Below, one piece after another: positions 33,626 through 41,679 of a DNA stretch of 49,434 nt. The notes under the pieces were generated by a model. The model was not told the origin of the DNA, did not search any database, and saw only the letters and a list, made by a program, of their open reading frames with translations. Location of the stretch: assembly GCA_021287065.1 (NCBI GenBank), contig JAJTBE010000092.1, forward strand, positions 1-49,434, written 5' to 3'. Origin of the DNA: Bacillota bacterium (GTDB taxonomy: Bacteria; Vulcanimicrobiota; JAJTBE01). The first letter of the stretch is position 1, and every line of letters begins with the position of its first letter. The position numbers were made by a program, and so were the translations under genes.

Positions 33626-34135
33626 TTAATCCAAATCGGTATTCCAGTAGAGGTATTTATCCCAGCCGACAGCGTCGGCATCTTTTTTTACGATAAACCA
33701 GGGAATATGTCTCGGTTTTTTGGGAGGCCTGAGAAGCGCCATTTTCGCTTCGCCGGGAGTGCGGTTGTTTTTTCGGGTGTTACACCTGACACAGGCGCAC
33801 ACACAGTTTTCCCAGGAATCTTTTCCGCCTCTTGAGCGGGGAATGATGTGATCCACAGTATCGCCGGTTTTTCCGCAATACTGGCATTGGTGTCTGTCTC
33901 TGAGGATTATATTTTTACGCGTTAAAGGGATGCCACCAAACGGTCTTACAATTTGGTAAAGCATCCTGATAATCGAAGGGGCTTTCACTTTCCGGCTGGC
34001 GGAAACAATTTCTTTAGTGGGATGTAATTCCAGAACTTCCGCCTTACCTTTGAAAATGAGTTTTATTGCTCTTTTAACTGTGGATAAATTCAAAAATTCA
34101 TAACTTGCGTTGAGAACAAGAACATATCCCGACAT
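33626..34135 (-). CDS. HNH endonuclease
   Basis: 169 residues. The N-terminal half (LVLNASYEFLNLSTVKRAI) is the segment commonly preceding this HNH subtype. The nuclease core has Cys84/Cys87 (CQYC), DHIIPRSRGG (95-104) with the catalytic His96, Asn110, and Cys115/Cys118 (CVRC), a complete zinc-supported HNH fold. GGAG lies about 10 bases before the ATG. This group is widespread and often of unclear role, though related enzymes occur in phage and defence contexts. It lies between the small membrane protein and the papain-like gene. Confidence 0.88.
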   Translation of the reverse strand: MSGYVLVLNASYEFLNLSTVKRAIKLIFKGKAEVLELHPTKEIVSASRKVKAPSIIRMLYQIVRPFGGIPLTRKNIILRDRHQCQYCGKTGDTVDHIIPRSRGGKDSWENCVCACVRCNTRKNNRTPGEAKMALLRPPKKPRHIPWFIVKKDADAVGWDKYLYWNTDLD

Positions 34136-34201
34136 TTTGCATCAACTCCGGAAGCCTGTTCCGGCAGGCAGAAAAACAGGAAGCTGCGCTTCGTATAGTA
34201 G

Positions 34202-34360
34202 TCAGAATCTCGCCGCTTGAAAGGCGAGGCGGCTACTTGGAGGCTCTTCTTCTTCGTCTGGTTCCAGTTCGTTTTTCTTAAACTCGAGCCATATAAAGTA
34301 TCCCATAGCGCAAACCATGGTAAACCAACCAATCATTGAGGATGCAAATCCGTTCATCAT
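34202..34360 (-). CDS. 52-residue membrane protein with acidic tail
   Basis: Begins MMNGFASSMIG with one transmembrane helix (about 8-27, IGWFTMVCAMGYFIWLEF), a basic turn (KKNE), then a strongly acidic run (EPDEEEEPP) and a short basic end (RLAFQAARF). The start is well supported by AAAGGAGGCGG 7-8 bases upstream, and a good promoter (TTGACA - 17 - TAGCTT) lies at 34444-34472. The 66 bases before the HNH gene lack a clear terminator, so they may be cotranscribed. Topology is inside-acidic by the positive-inside rule. No family recognised; it could be a small subunit of a membrane complex. Confidence 0.7.
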   Translation of the reverse strand: MMNGFASSMIGWFTMVCAMGYFIWLEFKKNELEPDEEEEPPSSRLAFQAARF

Positions 34361-34443
34361 TATTCACCGCCTCCTTTCGTCCCCCGCATTCATACACATT
34401 TCTGCAGTACGCGCAGGAAGATTTCCGTTTGATTACTACCCTA

Positions 34444-34472
34444 AAGCTATCACATGTCGCCAAACCTGTCAA
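34444..34472 (-). promoter_or_regulatory. Sigma70 promoter for the 52-residue membrane protein
   Basis: On the minus strand consensus TTGACA (34467-34472), a 17-base spacer, and TAGCTT (34444-34449). It lies about 80 bases before the start of the small gene. Confidence 0.55.
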
Positions 34473-34500
34473 CACATTTGATGTTAAATATTCTTTAACT

Positions 34501-34788
34501 TTATATTGATAAAAAAACATGAGAATACTTGCATGCCGGTATTTTTTTTATGAATTTTCCGAATGCACGGAGAAGAATTGTATGGATCGTATCCGTTGAA
34601 AAAACAAACATCTTTCCGGTTTTTACCAGTTTGCTGTCACAAGCTTTTTTGTATGCTTTAAAATTATCAGGAAACGCGTTTTTAAACTGAAACGCAATAC
34701 CTTTACCCATAACTCCGACACAATTCACAGTATTAACCAGAGCTTCCGCCCCGGATTCCAGTAAATTACCTTTCCTGTATTCAAGCAT
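34501..34788 (-). pseudogene. Truncated macro-domain protein (DarG-like N-terminus)
   Basis: The first 65 residues are a clear macro domain: GNLLESGAEALVNTVNCVGV, MGKGIAFQFKNAFPDNF and GKMFVFST are typical of DarG-type ADP-ribosylglycohydrolases that reverse DNA ADP-ribosylation by DarT. After VFST the match stops. The next frame reads RIRSIQFFSVHSENS, which resembles the degraded RYIINFPTKxHWRxxS that should follow, then ends. So the gene seems frameshifted and cut to under half a macro domain. ATG at 34788 has GAGGTG ahead (a TTG at 34800 is the longer option). No DarT is adjacent. Confidence 0.65.
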
Positions 34789-34947
34789 TACACACCTCAA
34801 AAGTAATACCAGTCTTTTAACAATATTCCCTTACACCAGCAATCTCCCTCTTACACAATCTCTATAACCCGGTTAAAAAATTTATAAAACAATTTTACCA
34901 AATGAAAGAAATCTGTAATATGGTTGTTAATAACATGTGAGGGAAAC

Positions 34948-34994
34948 ACGCGTTCTTGTCGGGAACAATCAGACGACGGCGAGGGCGTTTTTTT
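34948..34994 (+). promoter_or_regulatory. Leader hairpin with T-run before the UPF0316 gene
   Basis: An imperfect stem (ACGC-TTC-GTCG with CGAC-GAG-GCGT) is followed by seven T residues, 31 bases before the start codon. This resembles a transcription attenuator in the 5' leader. The upstream 34801-34947 is A/T-rich. It matches no riboswitch class I know. Confidence 0.35.
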
Positions 34995-35024
34995 ACGGAA
35001 TAAAAACAATAAGAGGTGAACAAC

Positions 35025-35609
35025 ATGCCGGATATGTCAGCTATAATGCATTCGGACCTGTACACATGGGTGATTCTGCCGGCTTTAATATTTTTGGCAA
35101 GAATCATGGATGTAACAATAGGAACAATAAGAATTATTTATGTTTCAAGGGGAGAAAAAGTGCTCGCCCCTATTCTCGGAGCTTTCGAAGTCCTCATCTG
35201 GCTTATGGCCATAGGACAGATTATGCAGAACCTTTCCAATGTGTTCTGTTATTTAGCTTATGCAGGCGGATACGCCACAGGCAACTATGTGGGAATCCTT
35301 CTTGAGGAAAAACTTGCGATGGGCCTTCTGGTAGTAAGAATCATCACAGACAAAAATCCTTCCGGACTCAGAGACAGTATTGTTAATGCGGGCTACGGAT
35401 ACACAGCCCTCAATGCGGAAGGCAATGTGGGTAATGTAAACATACTGCTCACAGTTATCAGAAGAAAAGACCTGAATAATCTGATTGATGCAATCCACAA
35501 CTTCGATCCGAAAACATTCTACTCGGTGGAAGATTGTAAATCGGCACACGCAGCAATAATGCCTTTTAAACGAAGCTATAGTAACGCAATTGCTGCCGTA
35601 AGCAGATAA
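35025..35609 (+). CDS. UPF0316 / DUF5698-DUF2179 membrane protein
   Basis: 194 residues. Three membrane helices (about 12-30, 45-65, 68-88) contain FLARIMDVTIGTIRIIYVSRG, the UPF0316 signature. A soluble DUF2179 domain follows (about 105-175, VVRIITDKNPSGLRDSI; YTALNAEG). ATG at 35025 has AGAGGTG 6 bases ahead; GTG at 35016 is an in-frame alternative. Family function unknown. A bidirectional terminator follows. Confidence 0.88.
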   Translation: MPDMSAIMHSDLYTWVILPALIFLARIMDVTIGTIRIIYVSRGEKVLAPILGAFEVLIWLMAIGQIMQNLSNVFCYLAYAGGYATGNYVGILLEEKLAMGLLVVRIITDKNPSGLRDSIVNAGYGYTALNAEGNVGNVNILLTVIRRKDLNNLIDAIHNFDPKTFYSVEDCKSAHAAIMPFKRSYSNAIAAVSR

Positions 35610-35624
35610 ACTACGGAATTTATG

Positions 35625-35660
35625 AAAAAAGGCTGTTCTGAACTCAGGACAGCCTTTTTT
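35625..35660. terminator. Bidirectional rho-independent terminator
   Basis: AAAAAAGGCTGTTCTGA / TCAGGACAGCCTTTTTT: an almost perfect stem (one G-T pair) with A and T tracts. It serves the UPF0316 gene (+) and the seven-gene operon ending at 35706 (-). Confidence 0.88.
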
Positions 35661-35705
35661 GTTTTGGAATTTTTATGGCGGGGTGGAGTCGGGTGGCATT
35701 GGTCC

Positions 35706-36080
35706 TTATGGGTGCTGGATAACTTCCACCATTTCGCCTGATGGTGATTTTGCAAAGAAGAAAGATATATCGCCGCTTCTCTGAATTTCAGTATGGAGCA
35801 TCTGTGCGCCTTTTTCCACAAAATCCTTAAAATCAGCTTCAATATCATCGCTTAAGAAAGCAATATGTTTCAGTCCGTCGGACATTTTGATGTCTGTTCC
35901 GGTGGGCTGTATTATTTCCATCAGCTCACCGTTGTTTTCCAGCATAAAAACATTCATATGCATAAGGGGAATTTCTTTTTTATATTTCAGCGAATAGCCG
36001 AGGAATTTGGAGTAAAACTCAATTACTTCCTCAGGTTTTTTGGCAAGTATGCTGAAATGGTCGAATTTTTTAATAGCCAT
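35706..36080 (-). CDS. VOC-superfamily protein (glyoxalase/dioxygenase fold)
   Basis: 124 residues, two beta-alpha-beta-beta-beta modules. Metal-ligand candidates: His8 in FDHFSI, His in GLKHIAFL (about 72), and Glu in MVEVIQ near 119; EFYSKFLGY is the usual motif after the first strand. Related enzymes include lactoylglutathione lyase and methylmalonyl-CoA epimerase; the substrate cannot be chosen. Last gene of the operon that begins with the deoxynucleoside kinase, 7 bases after the coiled-coil gene. Confidence 0.85.
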   Translation of the reverse strand: MAIKKFDHFSILAKKPEEVIEFYSKFLGYSLKYKKEIPLMHMNVFMLENNGELMEIIQPTGTDIKMSDGLKHIAFLSDDIEADFKDFVEKGAQMLHTEIQRSGDISFFFAKSPSGEMVEVIQHP

Positions 36081-36087
36081 GAAAGCC

Positions 36088-36857
36088 TCACTGTTGATTT
36101 TTTTTGTTTTCCCTGATACTGTCCCTCAGATCGGACAGTTTTTCAGCAGAAGTTAAGCCCTGCTCCCGGCTTTCCCTGTCGGGAAGAAGGTCTGCCCTTC
36201 TGTGGTCATCGGGATGAACTTCAACAAATTCAAGATTTTTCCTTATGGATTCCTGCACATTATATCTGGTATCCTTCAGTTTATCGAGATTTGCCGATTC
36301 GGTCAGAGTTTGTGTTTCCCCTTCGTAAATGCCGCTTCCTTTCCCGGCATTTAAAAATTCGAACTTTATCTTTTCCTGTTCTTTTTCTGTCTGAAGTCTT
36401 TCCATTTCCAATTTTTTATGGAAAATCTCATTAAGATAAGGTTCAGGGTTAAAATCGGGATCCCCCTTTTTCTCTTCTGTGAGTTTTTCCAGATCTGAGG
36501 TCATCTGAGTTATTTCGTTTCCCAGATTACTGATTTTTCCATCGAGTTCCTTAATTTTTGAAGCGGTTTCGACTTTCTTTTCCTGAGTTTTTTCTTTTCT
36601 GTCGTCTGCGGCATTGGTTTTGTCCTGTTTTTCTCTCTGGCGCTTATACCTGTCGGTTCAGGCTGATCTCCGCCAATCAGCAATTCTTCGCAGCTATGTT
36701 TTGTCTCATCTTCTTCAGAAGGAATAATACTGCTAACCGTGGATTCAGCCGCTGCGGGCGCCGGCTTTATGTTCCCCCTGATTGGAATTCCGGTGGCTTT
36801 CGGCAGTCTGTCCGGACTGCCTGTGGTAATGCTCTGAATATCATCCCTCTTTATCAT
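36088..36857 (-). pseudogene. Coiled-coil protein gene with an apparent -1 frameshift
   Basis: Two frames together make one protein. The first (36857 to 36510, 115 residues) starts MIKRDDIQSITTG with a low-complexity Pro/Ala and acidic region. The second, open from 36657 to 36088, encodes about 189 residues of charged coiled coil (YKRQREKQDK, then KELDGKISNLGNEITQM and LEKLTEEKKG). Within the second frame no start with a Shine-Dalgarno exists, and 51 coding-like residues lie before its first ATG (36504). So a shift between 36659 and 36512 is needed, giving about 256 residues. It overlaps the lipoprotein stop (ATGA). Could be a real mutation, a read error in A-runs, or recoding. Function unknown. 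Confidence 0.65.
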
Positions 36858-37591
36858 TTTTGCTTCCCCTTCTTTTCCGCAATCTGTTTCAGATAGTCTT
36901 CTGAAATGGATTTAAAGCGCTGTTCCTTATCCAGTTTAAGAGAAGTATTAAAATCAGCTTCTGCTTTGTCCCAGTCCCCTTTTCCAAAATAAGCTCTTCC
37001 CCTGTCATAATAAACAAATGCAAAATCCGGCTTGATTCTTATTACTTCATCGAAATCCTTAATTGCATCATCATACTTCTTCAGATTGAGATAGCAGGCT
37101 CCCCTTCTTACCAGCACTGTTGTTGGACAAAGCTGTTCATACATATCCGTGTCTTTTGCTATTTTAATAGCTTTTGTGCAGCACTCAATACTATTATCAA
37201 ACCGATGCGATTCATAGTAAAGCATACTCATACCGTCATGAACATTAAAATTTCCAGGCTCAGCTTTCAGAGCTTTTTTCAGTTTCTTTTCCGCTTCATC
37301 GATTTTACCCTGATTCAACGAATCAAAACCATGCCTGACATAATAATCGGATTCTTCGTGGGGGGAATCGAAGTGTTCCTTGAACTTAGGCAGATTACCC
37401 ATAGATGAGGGGTTAGGGTTGTATTCAGTGCCTTTCTGGGGCGGAGGAGTTCCGGGAGAAGCTGAAACAACAACAGCGGGTGCGGCAGGAGTCACCGGGC
37501 TTCCGTTATGACCGCATCCCTGTATAAATAAGATTAAGAATAAAATTAAGGCAGGAATAATTCCTGCCGTTTTTTGCTTACCGTTTCTCAT
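36854..37591 (-). CDS. TPR-containing lipoprotein
   Basis: 245 residues. Hydrophobic signal (about 10-24) ends in IQGC, a lipobox-like site with Cys26, so the protein is probably membrane-anchored through a lipid. A Pro-rich linker follows, then three or four TPRs from about 83 to 230 (SLNQGKIDEAEKKLKKALKAEPG, YDDAIKDFDEVIRIKPD, GDWDKAEADFNTSLKLD). It is placed between NAD synthetase (16 bases) and the frameshifted coiled-coil gene (4-base overlap). It may be an outer-membrane assembly or scaffold factor. Confidence 0.8.
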   Translation of the reverse strand: MRNGKQKTAGIIPALILFLILFIQGCGHNGSPVTPAAPAVVVSASPGTPPPQKGTEYNPNPSSMGNLPKFKEHFDSPHEESDYYVRHGFDSLNQGKIDEAEKKLKKALKAEPGNFNVHDGMSMLYYESHRFDNSIECCTKAIKIAKDTDMYEQLCPTTVLVRRGACYLNLKKYDDAIKDFDEVIRIKPDFAFVYYDRGRAYFGKGDWDKAEADFNTSLKLDKEQRFKSISEDYLKQIAEKKGKQK

Positions 37592-37607
37592 AGTATATCA
37601 CTCTGTT

Positions 37608-39329
37608 TCAGAACTTATTTGTAATGGGTATTCTTCTGTCTCTTCCAAAGGCTCTCGGCGATATTTTAATACCGGGGGGAGCCTGTCTTCTCTTGTATTC
37701 ACTTATATGAACCAGTTTAGCCACTCTTGCCACAACATCTTTGTCGTATCCCATAGAAACAATATCCGCCAAATCCCTGTCTTCTTCGATCAGAGCTTTG
37801 AGAATGGGATCGAGGATGTCGTAAGGAGGCAGTGAGTCGGTATCCTGCTGATCTTCCTTGAGTTCTGCGGAAGGAGGTCTTGTAATGATCCTCTGTGGGA
37901 TAACCTCTCCCGATGCATTCCTGTAGTTTGCCATTTCATACACTGTGGTTTTGGGAATATCCTTAATTACGGCAAAACCGCCTGCCATATCTCCGTAAAG
38001 GGTGGCGTATCCCACGGCCATTTCGCTCTTGTTTCCTGTGGTAAGAACGAGGGCGCCGAACTTGTTGGAATATGCCATCAGCAGATTTCCCCGGATTCTT
38101 GCCTGAATATTCTGTTCGGTAACATCTTCTTCCAGTCCTTTGAACCAGGGATTGAGTGCTTTTTCATACTGGACAAACATATCGTCGATGGGGATTGAAA
38201 GAAGTTTGAATCCCAGATTTTCCGCCAGTTTGAACGAATCATCCCTGCTTATGTCGGAAGTGTATTTTGAGGGCATGAAAATTCCGGTTACATTGTCCTG
38301 TCCAAGTGCATCAACAGCTATAGCGGCAACCAGTGCGGAATCGATTCCGCCGCTGATTCCGATAACAACCTGTTTAAATCCGTTTTTGATTACATAATCC
38401 CTGACGCCAAGAACCAGAGCTTTATAGATTTCTTCATCAACCGGGGGTGAAAATGCGAGCTGAGCTGAGGGGAAGAAAGTCTTTTTCCTCGGTTTGTCGG
38501 GCACAGGTATCACATAGTTCGAAACCATGCTGTCAAGGCCCGGTATGCTCATCCTCTCCCGGAGGCGGAGGTCATGGAGTCTTGTTCTGAAGGGAAGTTC
38601 CGGTTCGAGATCTACCAGAATCAAATCTTCCTCAAAGAATTTGCCTCTTGCGATTTTTTCACCAGTGGGATCAAGAACAATGCTTCCGCCTTCGTAAATA
38701 AGCTCGTCCTGTCCGCCGACGGCATTTACATAAAGGACATAGGCTGCATTGTCGGATGCTCTTGTTGAAATCATCCTCTCCCTGAATTTCCATTTTCCGG
38801 TCTGATAGGGTGAAGCGTTAAGGTTGAGGATAATTCCGGCTCCCGCTTCTGTCTGAAGGGCTGCGGGTCCGTTGGGATACCATATATCCTCGCAGATATT
38901 AACGCCAAAAACAGTGTCGCCGAAGGTGAAGGTTGAAGCCTGCTGTCCGGCGCTGAAGTGGCGTTTTTCATCAAAGACGCCGTAATTGGGAAGGAACATT
39001 TTCCGGTATATGCCGTAAATTCTGCCGTCATATATAAATGCAGCAGAATTGTAAACCTGTTCGTGCCTTTCAACAAAGCCCACCACCACGGCAATGTTCT
39101 TTGATGCTGCCGCAACCTGTTCAAGGGCTTCAAGATTGGCATTTATAAAGTCTGTTCTGAGGACCAGATCCTCCGGAGGGTATCCGGTAATACACAGTTC
39201 GGGAAAGACTGCCACATCAGCTTCCGCTTTTCGGGCTTTTTCGATGTAGTCAATAATTCTGTCCCGGTTGCCTTTAAAATCCCCGACAGTCGTATTTATC
39301 TGGCAGAGAGCCGCTCTGAGAATATTCAT
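37608..39329 (-). CDS. nadE: Glutamine-dependent NAD+ synthetase
   Basis: Makes NAD+ from deamido-NAD+ with glutamine and ATP. 573 residues: nitrilase-type glutaminase domain with the triad Glu44 (FPELCITGYP), Lys110 (YRKMFLPN) and Cys146 (NICEDIW), then the synthetase domain with the PP-loop SGGIDS (326-331). Both domains are complete. It is separated from the TPR gene upstream by one base, and 16 from the lipoprotein gene downstream. Being glutamine-dependent it needs no separate ammonia donor. Secure assignment. Confidence 0.95.
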   Translation of the reverse strand: MNILRAALCQINTTVGDFKGNRDRIIDYIEKARKAEADVAVFPELCITGYPPEDLVLRTDFINANLEALEQVAAASKNIAVVVGFVERHEQVYNSAAFIYDGRIYGIYRKMFLPNYGVFDEKRHFSAGQQASTFTFGDTVFGVNICEDIWYPNGPAALQTEAGAGIILNLNASPYQTGKWKFRERMISTRASDNAAYVLYVNAVGGQDELIYEGGSIVLDPTGEKIARGKFFEEDLILVDLEPELPFRTRLHDLRLRERMSIPGLDSMVSNYVIPVPDKPRKKTFFPSAQLAFSPPVDEEIYKALVLGVRDYVIKNGFKQVVIGISGGIDSALVAAIAVDALGQDNVTGIFMPSKYTSDISRDDSFKLAENLGFKLLSIPIDDMFVQYEKALNPWFKGLEEDVTEQNIQARIRGNLLMAYSNKFGALVLTTGNKSEMAVGYATLYGDMAGGFAVIKDIPKTTVYEMANYRNASGEVIPQRIITRPPSAELKEDQQDTDSLPPYDILDPILKALIEEDRDLADIVSMGYDKDVVARVAKLVHISEYKRRQAPPGIKISPRAFGRDRRIPITNKF

Positions 39330-39330
39330 C

Positions 39331-41679
39331 CTATTCTTCCTTCTCTTTCTCCTCTTTCTCCGGCTCTTTCTCCGGTTCGGCAGGTTTCTTCTTTGCAGAA
39401 GTTTTCTTGGGAGCCGCTTCTTTCTTTGCCGCCTTCGGAGCTTTGGATTCTTTTGGTGCCTTAGGTTCCTTAGGCTCTTTAGGTTCTTTAGGCTCTTTAG
39501 TGGCAGCTTTTGCTTTTTTCGGTTTCTCCTCTGCCTCTTTTTCCTTAGCCGGTTCTTCTTCTAAAACCGCATTGGGATCCATACCAAGAAGGACTTTTGC
39601 TTCGTCAGAAAATTCTCCGTCAGCTTTCATTTTCAGATAGGTTTTGAGAGTTTTTTCGCCTTTGGCTTTTTCGCCTTTTTCCAGCAGAAGTTTGCCTATT
39701 TTGAAGAAAGGCTCCGCATATTCCGCATCTGTTTCCTGAGCTTTGGTGTAATAATCAAGGGCTTGATCCTTAAAGCCTTCGTCATAGGCTATATTGCCGA
39801 GGTAGTAATATGAAACCGCAGAATGCTGTTTGTCGGAGTCCAGCTGAAGGGCATGCTCGAAGTTGGATTTGGCTTTTGACAGATCTCCCATCTTCAGATA
39901 AGCTACTGCAATATTGTTGTGAATATTGGGATTGTTGGGATCCTGACCGATCGCTTTTCTCAGATATTTAAGAGCTTCGTCGAATTTGCCTATATCCGCA
40001 AAGAACCAGCCCACATTGTTGAGCAGATACGGATTGTTAGGCTGCAGTTCAAGGGCTTTTTCAAACAGAACCACAGCTTCATCATTCTTATTCTGCTTCA
40101 CATAAAGCCATGCCATATTGGAATAAGCTTCCATCCAATCGGGGTTGATCTGGATAGCTTTCTTATACTGTTCAACTGCGGCATCAAGATTATCAACATT
40201 TTCGTAAGCCCAGCCAAGGTTGAAATGAGTCTGTGCAGAGTTGGGATTGAGGTCCAGAGTCTTTTTGAAGAACTGAATTGCTTTTTCCCAGCTTTTCTTC
40301 TGTGCATAAATTCCACCAATCAGCTCGAATATCTCCGGATCCTCCGGTTCGTTTTTCAGCGAAATGGCACAGTGCTTCAGTGCTTTGTCAAAATTGCCGG
40401 CATGTATATGGGCAAAAGCAAGATTTTTATATACTTCGGCATTGATATGGGGATCCAGTTTCACAGCTGCTTCAAGATGTTTGACTGCTTCATCAAAGAT
40501 TTCCATCTTCAGGGCAACCAGTCCCAGGTGATAGCGGGCGTCCACATGTTCGGGATCTATTTCCACAACTTTGCTGAAAGCTTCGTATGCACCGATATAC
40601 TCTTCCCTTGCGAGAAGGGTATGTCCAAGACTGAAATGGGCATTGAGGATGTATGAAGGATCATCTGCAATTTTAATCACCCGTGTATATTCGGAAACAG
40701 CAGAATCATAATCCCCCATCAGATAATAAGTCCAGCCCAGTTTCAGATGTGCTGCGGAGTAGTCGGGGAAAAGATCAATAGCTGTTTCGAATTCCTCTGC
40801 GGCGTCTTCCAGAAGTCCCTTTTCCTGAAGCACGCAGGCAAGGCCGTTGTGGGGGAAAGGCATATCGGGATCAAGTGCAATAGCCTGTTCGAATGCTCTG
40901 ATAGCCTGATCCAGTTTTTCCTTCTGGTAGAAAACCCATCCGAGGTTGTTGTAAATAATGGGAACATCAGGATCAAGAGCTATTGCTGTTTTGTAATGTT
41001 CAATAGCTTCTTCATACTGCTGCAGTTTCTGATAAGTATTGCCGAGGAAGAAATGGGATGCTCCCGATCCGGGATCTCCTTCGAGGGCTTTTTTGAAATG
41101 TTCAATTGCTTTGTCTGTATCATCCATTACATCATACACAAGAGCCATATGATGGTTAGCTTCAAAATTATCAGGGTCTTCATTAAGAACTTTTTCGAGA
41201 AGGGGCATAGCGTCTTCAGGCATTTTCAGATTGTAGAAGGCAATGCCTGCCCGCAGGTTTCTCCAGAGTTCGTAGGATCTCTGTTCCTGTTCGCTGAGTG
41301 AACGGGGGAGTTTGCCAAACCCGAAGGAGCGTTCTGCCAGTATTCTTTCTATTTCATCCGACGACAAATCATCGAAGATGGGAGGATTGTATTCCATAAA
41401 TCCTTCCACATCAATGTCGGCTTCTTCCTGTTTGAATGCAACCGAGCGGTCTTCGAGATACTCAAACACTTCGCCGGAAATTCTCTTGATTTCATCATGG
41501 CTTCCATAAAGGGCTATGCCGATAGGAGCAGTGTTGTCGCCTTTGTCCTCAGCAAGGAGGGGGAAAATCCTTAGTTTCGGATTGTATTGGGAGTTCAGAA
41601 ACAGGATCAGGTTATAGATACCCTTGCGATTTTTACGAACATCGTCACTTAATTTGAAAAAAATCTTTAAACTCTTCAA
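39331..41679 (-). CDS. Large TPR protein with Lys/Pro/Glu-rich tail
   Basis: 782 residues. A mixed N-terminal domain of about 140 (FFKLSDDVRKNRKGIYNLILFLN) is followed by some fifteen TPRs (about 150-680; for example YEEAIEHYKTAIALDPD and FDEALKYLRKAIGQDPN). The last 90 residues are low complexity: KEPKEPKEPKEPKAPK and EKEPEKEEKEKEE. The DNA of this tail is a short tandem repeat coding KEP. No signal peptide. The start is TTG, overlapping the stop of the alarmone synthetase gene (TTGA), with GAAGGA about 10 bases ahead. Presumably a cytoplasmic scaffold; no partner can be named. Confidence 0.82.
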   Translation of the reverse strand: MKSLKIFFKLSDDVRKNRKGIYNLILFLNSQYNPKLRIFPLLAEDKGDNTAPIGIALYGSHDEIKRISGEVFEYLEDRSVAFKQEEADIDVEGFMEYNPPIFDDLSSDEIERILAERSFGFGKLPRSLSEQEQRSYELWRNLRAGIAFYNLKMPEDAMPLLEKVLNEDPDNFEANHHMALVYDVMDDTDKAIEHFKKALEGDPGSGASHFFLGNTYQKLQQYEEAIEHYKTAIALDPDVPIIYNNLGWVFYQKEKLDQAIRAFEQAIALDPDMPFPHNGLACVLQEKGLLEDAAEEFETAIDLFPDYSAAHLKLGWTYYLMGDYDSAVSEYTRVIKIADDPSYILNAHFSLGHTLLAREEYIGAYEAFSKVVEIDPEHVDARYHLGLVALKMEIFDEAVKHLEAAVKLDPHINAEVYKNLAFAHIHAGNFDKALKHCAISLKNEPEDPEIFELIGGIYAQKKSWEKAIQFFKKTLDLNPNSAQTHFNLGWAYENVDNLDAAVEQYKKAIQINPDWMEAYSNMAWLYVKQNKNDEAVVLFEKALELQPNNPYLLNNVGWFFADIGKFDEALKYLRKAIGQDPNNPNIHNNIAVAYLKMGDLSKAKSNFEHALQLDSDKQHSAVSYYYLGNIAYDEGFKDQALDYYTKAQETDAEYAEPFFKIGKLLLEKGEKAKGEKTLKTYLKMKADGEFSDEAKVLLGMDPNAVLEEEPAKEKEAEEKPKKAKAATKEPKEPKEPKEPKAPKESKAPKAAKKEAAPKKTSAKKKPAEPEKEPEKEEKEKEE

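Noticed and set aside
34936-35024. Known riboswitch class before the UPF0316 gene
   Set aside because: Compared from memory with purine, c-di-GMP, guanidine, fluoride, manganese and ZTP consensus features; none fits.
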